From Modestobacter sp. VKM Ac-2986 (lineage in GTDB: Bacteria; Actinomycetota; Actinomycetes; Mycobacteriales; Geodermatophilaceae), in contig NZ_JAPVBH010000006.1 in assembly GCF_026967795.1 (NCBI RefSeq), forward strand, positions 275,957 through 339,956: a stretch of DNA of 64,000 nt. Reading direction: 5' to 3'. Below, piece after piece: positions 55,020 through 62,681 of this stretch. Numbering within the stretch: the first letter of the stretch is position 1; every line of letters starts with the position of its first letter. A model generated the notes under the pieces. That model was not told the origin of the DNA. It made no database searches and worked only from the letters and a program-made list of their open reading frames with translations. The position numbers were made by a program, and so were the translations under genes.

Positions 55020-55115
55020 GTCGTCCCCCAGTCGTCCTGCTGTCCGTACCGGGCCGACCCTGCCGGGAGCCGCTGTGCGGGGAGCCGTGTCCGCTGTGGT
55101 GACGCTGTGAGCTGC

Positions 55116-55892
55116 CTACCGGCCGGGTGGGGCGGTGAGGAGCGGTGGGCGGGCACCGGACGGCCGGCTGCCGAAGCCGGCCAGTGGGCCGGCGTAGGGC
55201 TTGGGCGGTGGCGGGGCGAACTCGCCGCGCTTGCCGGTGGTCAGCCCGAGCCGGACCAGCCCCTCCACGGTGACGACCGCCGCGGCGACCCCGTCGACGA
55301 CCGGCACCCCGACCCGCACGGTCAGCTCCGCGGCCAGGTCGGCCATCCCGGCGCAGCCCAGCACGATCGCGTCGACGCCCTCGGTGGCCACGACGTCCGC
55401 GCACTCCGCGGCGATCCGCGAGCGCGCCGCCGCGTCGGTCTCCAGCGCCAGGACGGCGATCTCGACCGCCCGCACCGTGCGGCACTGCTCGCGGACGCCG
55501 TAGCGGGCCGCGAGGTCCCAGGCGCGGCCCGTGGTGCGGGCCAGCGTCGTCACCACGCCGAAGGAGCGGCCGAGGAACGTGGCCGCCCGCATGCCGGCCT
55601 CGGCGATGCCGACCACCGGCCCGGCGGCCAGCTCCCGGGCGGCGTCCAGGCCCGGGTCGCCGAAGCAGGCGACCACGTGGCCGTCGGCGCCGCCGGCCTC
55701 CCCGGCGGCGATCTGCGCGAGCAGTCCGGGGACGGCGAGCGCCTCGTCGTAGTGGCTCTCGATGGACACCGGCCCCATCGCCGGGTTGACCGCGACGACC
55801 GCGGTGCCCGGGCCGGCGGCGGCCCGGGCACTGCGCCCGATCAGGTCGGTCATCGACGCGGTGGTGTTCGGGTTGACGACCTGGATCAACAC
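55116..55892 (-). CDS. Asp/Glu/hydantoin racemase family protein
   Basis: A 258-residue racemase-fold protein with the two catalytic cysteines Cys76 (VACFGDPG) and Cys180 (VLGCAGM). The start 'QVVNPNTTASMTDLIG' is typical of hydantoin/allantoin racemases. GTG start, 4 bp after the NCS1 permease stop: an operon. Likely role: racemisation of hydantoin or allantoin taken up by the permease. Confidence 0.9.
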   Translation of the reverse strand: MLIQVVNPNTTASMTDLIGRSARAAAGPGTAVVAVNPAMGPVSIESHYDEALAVPGLLAQIAAGEAGGADGHVVACFGDPGLDAARELAAGPVVGIAEAGMRAATFLGRSFGVVTTLARTTGRAWDLAARYGVREQCRTVRAVEIAVLALETDAAARSRIAAECADVVATEGVDAIVLGCAGMADLAAELTVRVGVPVVDGVAAAVVTVEGLVRLGLTTGKRGEFAPPPPKPYAGPLAGFGSRPSGARPPLLTAPPGR

Positions 55893-55896
55893 TGCG

Positions 55897-57423
55897 CTAT
55901 GCGCGCGTTCCGTCGGAGACGCCGGCCTCGGCCGGGTCCAGCTGCGGCATCATCGGGCGGATCCGCTCGCACCCGGTGAAGAGGACGAAGCCGAGGGCGC
56001 AGCCGATGAACCAGCCGTAGTCGCCCACCGAGGCGAACAGGGTCAGCAGCACGGTCGGCACACCCGCGCCCACCACGGCCAGCACCGCGTTGGGGTTGTA
56101 GCCGCCGCGGAACCAGTACCGGCCGGTCGGGGCCATCGAGTACAGGTCGTCGACGGCGACCCGCTGCTTGCCGGCCAGGTAGTAGCCGGCGATGAGGATG
56201 CCGAACAGCGGGCCGATGAGGCTGCCCAGGATGCCGAGGCTGAACCGGATGCCCTCCGCGCTGTCGTACCAGTTCCACGGGGTGAGCAGCACCGAGCCGA
56301 CGGCGGCGATCATCCCGCCGGCGCGCCAGCTGATCTTCTGCGGCGAGACGTTGGAGAAGTCGAACGCCGGGGCGATGAAGTTGGCGACGATGTTGATGCC
56401 GACCGTGGCGATGACGAAGGTGAGCCCGCCCAGCAGGATCGCGAACGTCGAGTCGATCGCCTCCACCGTGGCGATCGGGTCGGTGATCAGCTCGCCGAAC
56501 ACCGGCACGGTCGCCGAGGCGCAGACGACCGTGAGCAGGGAGAAGAACAGGAAGTTCAGCGGCAGGCCGAGCAGGTTGCCCCGCTTGACCGCGGCGAAGC
56601 TCTTCCCGTACCGGGCGAAGTCGCCGAAGTTCAGCATCGGGCCGGAGAAGTAGGAGACCACCAGCGCGATCGCGCCGAGCATGGTGGAGACCGTGGCCCA
56701 GCCGCTCAGCGTCGGGCCGGTGTGCAGGCTCAGGTCGATGTTCGACCAGCCGGCCTTCGAGACCAGGTAGCCGGCCAGGATGATCATGACGACGTAGACG
56801 GCCGGGCCGGCGAAGTCGATGAACTTGCGGATCGTCTCCATGCCCCGCCAGAACAGCGCCGCCTGGGCGACCCACAGGACGGCGAAGGAGATCCAGCCCA
56901 GCGCCTCCAGCCCGAGGAACGAGTGCTCGAGCAGCGTCTCGGAGCCCGGGACGAACTTCAGCCAGATGATGTTCAGGCTGCTGGCGGCCAGGAAGGTCTG
57001 CACGCCGTACCAGGCGACGGCGATGAGCCCGCGGATGATCGCCGGGATGTTGGCGCCCTTGACGCCGAACACCGCCCGGTTGATCACCGGGTACGGGACG
57101 CCGGTCTGCTGGCTGGGCTTGGCGACCAGGTTGACGAACACCTGGACGATGACGATGCCGACGACGAGGGCGAGGAGCACCTGCCAGGCGGCGATGCCCA
57201 GGGCGAAGAGGCTGCCGGCGGTGACGTAGCCGCCGACGCTGTGCACGTCGGACATCCAGAACGCGAAGATGTTGTAGGAGCCCCAGCGCTGCTCGCGCAG
57301 CGGGGCCAGGTCGGCGTTGGTGAGCCGGGGGTCGTACCCGTCGGCGACGAGGGCGCCGTCGGGTGCGGCGGCCGAGGGGGCCGTCGCAGCGAGCGACGTC
57401 GGCTCGGGGGCGGTGGTGGTCAT
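55897..57423 (-). CDS. NCS1 family nucleobase/hydantoin/allantoin permease
   Basis: A 508-residue 12-helix cation symporter. 'NIFAFWMSDVHSVGGYVTAGSLFALG' and 'GVPYPVINRAVFGVKGANIPAIIRG' are NCS1 motifs seen in Mhp1 and allantoin/cytosine permeases. It precedes a hydantoin-type racemase by 4 bp and follows a GntR regulator on the same strand. ATG start. Confidence 0.92.
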   Translation of the reverse strand: MTTTAPEPTSLAATAPSAAAPDGALVADGYDPRLTNADLAPLREQRWGSYNIFAFWMSDVHSVGGYVTAGSLFALGIAAWQVLLALVVGIVIVQVFVNLVAKPSQQTGVPYPVINRAVFGVKGANIPAIIRGLIAVAWYGVQTFLAASSLNIIWLKFVPGSETLLEHSFLGLEALGWISFAVLWVAQAALFWRGMETIRKFIDFAGPAVYVVMIILAGYLVSKAGWSNIDLSLHTGPTLSGWATVSTMLGAIALVVSYFSGPMLNFGDFARYGKSFAAVKRGNLLGLPLNFLFFSLLTVVCASATVPVFGELITDPIATVEAIDSTFAILLGGLTFVIATVGINIVANFIAPAFDFSNVSPQKISWRAGGMIAAVGSVLLTPWNWYDSAEGIRFSLGILGSLIGPLFGILIAGYYLAGKQRVAVDDLYSMAPTGRYWFRGGYNPNAVLAVVGAGVPTVLLTLFASVGDYGWFIGCALGFVLFTGCERIRPMMPQLDPAEAGVSDGTRA

Positions 57424-57517
57424 GGGGGCTCCTGCGGGTCGTCGGCGGGTGGCGGCTCGGCGGGGTCCGTCGGGATCCGTGGTCCGCCGAGCGGCCGTCG
57501 CGGATCCGACGGCGCGA

Positions 57518-57523
57518 ACGCTA
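57518..57523 (-). promoter_or_regulatory. TAGCGT -10 box for the NCS1 operon
   Basis: CCCTAGCGTTC on the minus strand, about 95 bp before the permease start. Confidence 0.4.
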
Positions 57524-57539
57524 GGGAGCAGGTGTTGCC

Positions 57540-57567
57540 CCCGGATGACGCTGCGGGTATATCCGGG
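57540..57567. promoter_or_regulatory. Inverted repeat between GntR and NCS1 genes
   Basis: CCCGGAT-N14-ATCCGGG ends right at the GntR stop codon and lies upstream of the NCS1 promoter. It could be a GntR operator or terminator. Confidence 0.35.
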
Positions 57568-58260
57568 TCAGGGGTCGGCGGGGAGGTCGGCGACGATCCC
57601 CTGCAGCCGCCGGTAGTGGACGTCGGTCAGCTCGACCAGCGCCGCGGCGTCCCGGGCGGCGAAGGCGTCCAGCATCCCGACGTGGTCCGCGGCCAGGGCT
57701 GCGGTCGCCTGCGGCGAGGCGTGCGACATCGGCCGGCCGGGCTCGGTCACGTTCCAGGCGCCCTCCAGCATCTGCAGCAGCCGGTGCATCTGGCAGGGCG
57801 CCAGCAGCGCCATGTGGAAACGGCGGCTCCACCGGTGGTGGTCCGCCGAGCCACCCCGGGCGGTCGCCGCCTCCAGCTCCCGCAGCGCCGCCGCCGCCGT
57901 CCCGACGTCCGCCGGGGTGGCCCGGGACACCGCCGCGGTGATCGCGGCGTGCTCCAGCGAGGCCCGGACGACGTAGAGCTCGGCCAGCTCCTCGCGGGTG
58001 AGCCGGGCGACGACGTAGGCCCCGCGGACCTGGTGGGTGACCAGCCCCTCGGCGACCAGCGTCTTGAGCGCCTCGCGCACCGGGATGGAGCTCAGGGAGA
58101 ACCGGGCGGCGACCTCGTCCACCGGGATCGGCGCGCCGGGCCGCACCCGGCCGGACAGGATCGCCGCCCGCAGCTCCTCCAGGACCAGCGCCTGCGAGGG
58201 GGTGTCGTGCGGCCCGGCCAGGGCGGCGACCCAGGGCGCGGGCGGGCGCTGTCGGGCCAT
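57568..58260 (-). CDS. GntR (FadR subfamily) transcriptional regulator
   Basis: A 230-residue regulator: winged HTH (about 20-85, 'ILSGRVRPGAPIPVDEVAARFSLSSIPVREALKTLVAEGLV') and a C-terminal FCD ligand domain with helical metal-site His residues. Located directly upstream of the NCS1/racemase operon, its probable target. ATG start. Confidence 0.92.
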   Translation of the reverse strand: MARQRPPAPWVAALAGPHDTPSQALVLEELRAAILSGRVRPGAPIPVDEVAARFSLSSIPVREALKTLVAEGLVTHQVRGAYVVARLTREELAELYVVRASLEHAAITAAVSRATPADVGTAAAALRELEAATARGGSADHHRWSRRFHMALLAPCQMHRLLQMLEGAWNVTEPGRPMSHASPQATAALAADHVGMLDAFAARDAAALVELTDVHYRRLQGIVADLPADP

Positions 58261-58417
58261 GCGACCTCCTGTCGGAGCGGGAGCGGGGGACGGTAGTGGA
58301 GGCGTGTTACGAGTCGTCGTCCCGACGTCCGGTGGACGTCGCACGGCCGCACCGGGTCGCTACGCTCCGCCCCACCCCGGTCCGGCAGGACGCTGCCGGT
58401 GCAGACAGGAGCCCTCG

Positions 58418-59818
58418 ATGGACGCCGGCACCGACACCCTGCAGAAGGCCCTGCAGATCAACCTCGACCCCCGCTGGTACGGCACCATCGCCGAGATCGG
58501 CGCGGGCCAGGAGGTCGCCCGCTGGTTCTTCCGGGCGGGCGGCGCGGCCGGCACCGTGGCCAAGTCGATGTCGGCCTACGACATGGCGGTCAGCGACGCC
58601 GTCTACGGCAAGTCCGACCGTTACGTGTCCAAGGGCCGGCTGCAGGCGATGCTCGACCACGAGTTCGAGCTGAACGTGGACCGGCTCGGCGAGGCGCGCG
58701 GCGACGAGACGGCGTTCTTCGCCTTCGCCGACACCGTGGTGGCCCGCAGCTACCGCGGCGGGAACGAGTGCCACGGCTGGATGGGCGTGAAGTTCCAGGC
58801 ATCGCCGCGCGACGAGCCCAGCCAGGTCGTGCTGCACGTCCGGATGCTCGACGACGGGGCCGCCCTCCAGCAGGAGGCGCTGGGCGTCGTCGGGGTCAAC
58901 CTGCTGCACGCCGCGTTCTTCCACCACCACGAGCCCGAGCGGCTGGTCGAGAGCCTGCTCCACCGGCTCACCACCGGGCGCATCGAGATCGACATGATCG
59001 AGCTGCGGGGCATCGAGTTCCGCGCGGTGGACAACCGGCTGATCGCCCTGACGCTGGTCCAGCTCGGCCTGTCCGGCGTGGCCATGTTCGGTCCCGACCG
59101 GCAGGTGCTGCAGCCGAGCGAGGTGCTGCGGAAGCGGGCCGTCCTGGTCGAGCGCGGCAGCTTCCGGCCACCCACGGTGGTCAACGTGCACATGCTCGAG
59201 GCGGCCGGGGAGAAGTTCGCCCAGGACCCGGCGGTGGCCGGCCGCGACGTCCTGGTGCTCACCGAGCTGACCATGGCCAACCTGCGGGCGGGCGGCGACG
59301 CCGTCGACCGACGTGACTTCCTGGCCCGCGCCGACCTGCTCGCCGCGTGCGGGATGACCGTGCTGATCTCGGACTTCGCCGCACACCACCGGCTCGCCGC
59401 CTACCTGACCCAGCGCACCGACGGCCGGATCGGCATGGTCATGGGCGTCCCGAGCCTCATCGAGCTGTTCGACGAGCCCTCCTACGCCGCGTTGCCCGGC
59501 GGCATCCTCGAGGGCTTCGGCCGGCTGCTGAAGAACGACCTGCGGCTGTTCGTCTACCCGATGCTGCGCGACGGCGAGGTGGTCACCGCCGAGACCGTCC
59601 GGGTCGCCGAGGAGCTGCAGCCGCTCTACGACTACCTGGCCCGGCGCGGGAGCTTCGTGCCGCTGGACAACCACCGGCCGGAGTACCTGCCGATCCTCAG
59701 CCGGGACGTGCTGAAGTTGATCCCGACCGAGGACGAGAGCTGGGAGGCCATGGTGCCGCCCGAGGTGAGCGGACTGATCCGCAAGCGCGGCTTCTTCGGC
59801 TTCCCGCGGGACCGCTGA
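58418..59818 (+). CDS. Conserved protein of unknown function (466 aa)
   Basis: A soluble 466-residue protein, rich in charged residues, with no signal peptide. The start 'LQKALQINLDPRWYGTIAEIGAGQEVARWFFRAGGAAGTVAKSMSAYDM' is very distinctive; close relatives occur in cyanobacteria and planctomycetes by my recollection and have misleading 'TonB-dependent receptor' labels. No known catalytic motif is obvious. ATG was chosen because this conserved region begins at once. It is monocistronic, divergent from GntR and convergent with the cytochrome b gene (2 bp). Confidence 0.75.
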   Translation: MDAGTDTLQKALQINLDPRWYGTIAEIGAGQEVARWFFRAGGAAGTVAKSMSAYDMAVSDAVYGKSDRYVSKGRLQAMLDHEFELNVDRLGEARGDETAFFAFADTVVARSYRGGNECHGWMGVKFQASPRDEPSQVVLHVRMLDDGAALQQEALGVVGVNLLHAAFFHHHEPERLVESLLHRLTTGRIEIDMIELRGIEFRAVDNRLIALTLVQLGLSGVAMFGPDRQVLQPSEVLRKRAVLVERGSFRPPTVVNVHMLEAAGEKFAQDPAVAGRDVLVLTELTMANLRAGGDAVDRRDFLARADLLAACGMTVLISDFAAHHRLAAYLTQRTDGRIGMVMGVPSLIELFDEPSYAALPGGILEGFGRLLKNDLRLFVYPMLRDGEVVTAETVRVAEELQPLYDYLARRGSFVPLDNHRPEYLPILSRDVLKLIPTEDESWEAMVPPEVSGLIRKRGFFGFPRDR

Positions 59819-59820
59819 GG

Positions 59821-60453
59821 TCAGTCCCGTCGGTCCGGGGCCGGGCCGGCGAGCTCCTCGGCCCAGGCGGCGTGCTCGCTGCGCGCCCAGCTCACCGGCA
59901 CGCGGCCGGTGCGGATGCCGAGCATCGCGACCGGGTCGCGCAGCGCGTGCGACAGGTGGCCGAGCACCAGCAGCCCGAACGCCAGCGCCGTCCAGTCGTG
60001 CACGAGCGTCGCCCCGGTGCGCCAGGACAGCGGCGTCAGGTCGGGGAGCCACATGACCGCGCCGGTCATCAGCAGGACGGCGCCGCCCCCGGCGCTGAGC
60101 GAGCCGTTGAGCTTCTGCCCGGCGTTGAACTTGCCCACCGCGATCGCCCCGTCGCGCCGGGTCCGTGACCGCAGCCACTGCCAGTCACGGGCGGTGAAGC
60201 GGTCGAGCTCGGCGGCGTCGGCGCGCACGCTGCGGGAGGCAAGCCCCAGCAGGACCGGGACCGGCAGGGCGACGCCGCTCCACACGTGCACCGCCTCGAC
60301 CACCGGCCGGTGCCCGACGAGCACCTGCAGCTCGCTGTTGTAGAGCACCGCCGCGGAGACGATGAGCACCAGCACCAGGACGCCGGCCACCCCGTGCACC
60401 CAGCGCACCGCGCGGGAGAAGCGGAGCAGCCCGGCCTCAGGCGGTCGGGTCAT
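59821..60453 (-). CDS. Cytochrome b subunit (FdhI/b561-like) of a Mo enzyme
   Basis: A 210-residue membrane protein with four helices. 'HGVAGVLVLVLIVSAAVLY' and 'GKFNAGQKLN' resemble gamma subunits of formate dehydrogenase; several His (RWVHG, HVWSG, VHDWTA, GHLSHA) could bind haem b. It overlaps the Mo-oxidoreductase gene by 17 nt. Role: passing electrons between quinol and the external Mo enzyme. ATG start. Confidence 0.85.
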   Translation of the reverse strand: MTRPPEAGLLRFSRAVRWVHGVAGVLVLVLIVSAAVLYNSELQVLVGHRPVVEAVHVWSGVALPVPVLLGLASRSVRADAAELDRFTARDWQWLRSRTRRDGAIAVGKFNAGQKLNGSLSAGGGAVLLMTGAVMWLPDLTPLSWRTGATLVHDWTALAFGLLVLGHLSHALRDPVAMLGIRTGRVPVSWARSEHAAWAEELAGPAPDRRD

Positions 60454-61165
60454 CGTCGCGCCCGTTGGTGCTGCCGACCCAACCGTCGAGGTCGTAGCCG
60501 CGCTCCTCCCAGTACCCGGGCTGCACGTCGGCGGTGAGCTCGATCCGGTTCAGCCACTTGATGCTCTTGTAGCCGTACATGGGCGCGGCGTAGAGCCGGA
60601 CCGGGCCTCCGTGGTCGTGGGTGACCGGGGCGCCCAGCATCTGCAGCGCGACCAGGACGTCGGGTCGGCGGGCCTGCTCCAGGGTCAGGCTCTCGGTGTA
60701 CTCGCCGTCGAAGGAGGTCAGCCGCACCGCGGTCGCGCCGTCCACCGGGCCGGCCAGGTCGAGCAGGTGCGACAGCGGCACGCCGGCCCATGGGACGTCG
60801 GGGACCCGCCAGCCGGTGACGCACTGGAAGTCGCGCACCAGCTCGGTCTGCGGCATCGCCTGCAGGTCGGTCAGGGTGTGCTCGGCCGGGCGCTCGACCA
60901 GCCCGGACACCGCCAGCCGGTAGCCCGCCGCAGTCGCCTCGGGCACGGCGCCGGTGACGGAGTAGAAGCGGAAGCCCTGGCCCACGGGCAGGGTCGCGAT
61001 CAGCCCGGTCGGGTCGCGGATCTGCAGCTCGGCCACCAGCGGGGTCAGCCGCTCCTGCAGCGCGGCGCCGCCGACGATGCCCGCCGCGCCCAGGCCCAGC
61101 AGGCCGAGGAACACCCGCCGGCCGACCGGTGCGCCCTCGGGACGGCGGCCGGCGGGAGTGGTCAT
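60437..61165 (-). CDS. Molybdopterin-dependent oxidoreductase, MsrP/sulfite oxidase fold
   Basis: A 242-residue enzyme with TAT-like signal (RRVFLGLLGLGAAG, residues 16-29), then the Mo-cofactor domain: Cys115 in 'FQCVTGWRV' is the Mo ligand, and 'PMYGYKSIKWL' closes the fold. In E. coli, MsrP with a membrane haem protein repairs periplasmic Met sulfoxide; here the partner is a FdhI-like cytochrome instead of MsrQ. ATG start. Confidence 0.87.
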   Translation of the reverse strand: MTTPAGRRPEGAPVGRRVFLGLLGLGAAGIVGGAALQERLTPLVAELQIRDPTGLIATLPVGQGFRFYSVTGAVPEATAAGYRLAVSGLVERPAEHTLTDLQAMPQTELVRDFQCVTGWRVPDVPWAGVPLSHLLDLAGPVDGATAVRLTSFDGEYTESLTLEQARRPDVLVALQMLGAPVTHDHGGPVRLYAAPMYGYKSIKWLNRIELTADVQPGYWEERGYDLDGWVGSTNGRDDDPTA

Positions 61166-61222
61166 GCCGCCGAGTATCGGCGCCCACGGCCGGCGGCGGT
61201 GCCCGGTGGGCAGACTGGGGTG

Positions 61223-62434
61223 GTGACGTTCTCCTCCCTCTCGCACCTGGAGTGCTCCCGCGACGGGTCGCGGCACGACGCCGACGTCGTCCAGGGGACC
61301 TCGCCGCTGGGCGCCCCGCTGCTGGCCCGCTACGACCTGGCGCAGACTGCGGCGACCGTGACCCCGGCCGAGATCGCGTCCCGCCCGCCGACGCTGTGGC
61401 GGTACCACGAGCTGCTGCCGGTGCGGGACCCCGCGCACGTGGTCACCCTCGGGGAGGGCATGACGCCGCTGCTGGACCTGCCCACCCACGGTGCCCGGCT
61501 CGGCGTCCCGGGGCTGCGGATGAAGGACGAGGGGCTGGTGCCCACCGGTGCGTTCAAGGCCCGCGGCGCGGCGGTCGGCGTCTCGCGGGCCAAGGAGCTC
61601 GGCGTGCAGGGCATCGCGATGCCCACCAACGGCAACGCGGGGGCGGCGTGGGCGGCGTACGCGGCGCGGGCCGGGATGGACGCGCTGATCGCGATGCCGG
61701 TCGACGCCCCGGAGATCACCCGCCGGGAGTGCGTGGTCACCGGCGCCGAGCTGTACCTGGTCGACGGGCTGATCGGGGACGCCGGTGCGCTCATCAAGGC
61801 CGCGGTCGCCGCCCGCACCGGCTACCAGGACACCGCGACGCTGCGCGAGCCCTACCGCATCGAGGGCAAGAAGACGATGGGCTACGAGATCGCCGAGCAG
61901 CTGGGCTGGCGCTGCCCCGACGTGGTCCTGTACCCGACCGGCGGCGGGGTCGGCATCATCGCCATCCACAAGGCGCTGCTGGAACTGCGCGAGCTGGGCT
62001 GGATCACCGGCGACCTGCCGCGGCTGGTCGCCGTCCAGGCCGCCGGCTGCGCGCCGATCGTCGACGCCTTCGCCGCCGGCCTGACCGAGAGCACCGCGCC
62101 GGCCGACCCGTACACGGTGGCCTTCGGCATCACGGTGCCCAAGGCGCTCGGTGACTTCCTGGTGCTCGACGCCGTCCGCTCCACCGGCGGGACGGCGATC
62201 GCGGTGACCGACGAGGAGCTGCTGGCCGCCCAGGTGGCGCTGGCCCAGGACGAGGGCACCTGGGTCTGCCCCGAGGGCGCGGCCTGCTTCGCCGCGGTCG
62301 GCCGGCTGCGGGAGTCCGGCTGGCTCGACGGCACCGAGGACGTCGTCGTGCTCAACACCGGCACCGGACTGCTGTACCCCGACACCGTGCCGGTCGACGT
62401 CCCGACCCTGGCCAGGGACGGCGTCATCCCCTGA
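61223..62434 (+). CDS. Threonine synthase-like PLP enzyme
   Basis: A 403-residue fold-type II PLP enzyme. 'GAFKARGAAVGVS' contains the PLP lysine, 'TNGNAGAAWAAYAAR' the serine/threonine dehydratase-like asparagine loop, and 'YPTGGGVG' the phosphate cup. 'HLECSRDG' near the N-terminus matches the threonine synthase Cys-x-x-Cys-type region seen in long forms. 'VTLGEGMTPLLDL' is typical of ThrC. Possible catabolic Thr/Ser dehydratase-like activity is not ruled out. GTG start. Confidence 0.85.
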   Translation: MTFSSLSHLECSRDGSRHDADVVQGTSPLGAPLLARYDLAQTAATVTPAEIASRPPTLWRYHELLPVRDPAHVVTLGEGMTPLLDLPTHGARLGVPGLRMKDEGLVPTGAFKARGAAVGVSRAKELGVQGIAMPTNGNAGAAWAAYAARAGMDALIAMPVDAPEITRRECVVTGAELYLVDGLIGDAGALIKAAVAARTGYQDTATLREPYRIEGKKTMGYEIAEQLGWRCPDVVLYPTGGGVGIIAIHKALLELRELGWITGDLPRLVAVQAAGCAPIVDAFAAGLTESTAPADPYTVAFGITVPKALGDFLVLDAVRSTGGTAIAVTDEELLAAQVALAQDEGTWVCPEGAACFAAVGRLRESGWLDGTEDVVVLNTGTGLLYPDTVPVDVPTLARDGVIP

Positions 62435-62681
62435 GGTCACCGCCGCCGCGGTCGTCCCGGGGACCGGTGGACCCGTGCCGGTGACCCGGCGCGCCGGTGA
62501 CGGGCAAGAGTTCACCCGCGGGCCATGGCGCCTGTCGTCCCCTCGGCTTACGGTCGACAGCGTCCCGTCGGGCGTGTGCGCCGGCTCACTGCACGCGGCC
62601 GGGGACGGCCGCACGGTGGATGCTCCGGGGGGAACACAGGGTGTCGAACTGCATGCCGCACGACGACCGCGAGGCTGCCGC
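62435..62681 (+). other. 247-bp leader region before the lytic transglycosylase
   Basis: Gene-free except for a very short GTG ORF. A complex hairpin set at 62435-62486 (GGTCACCG/CGGTGACC outer stem) may terminate thrC. The remainder is long for this genome and could be a structured leader. Confidence 0.35.
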
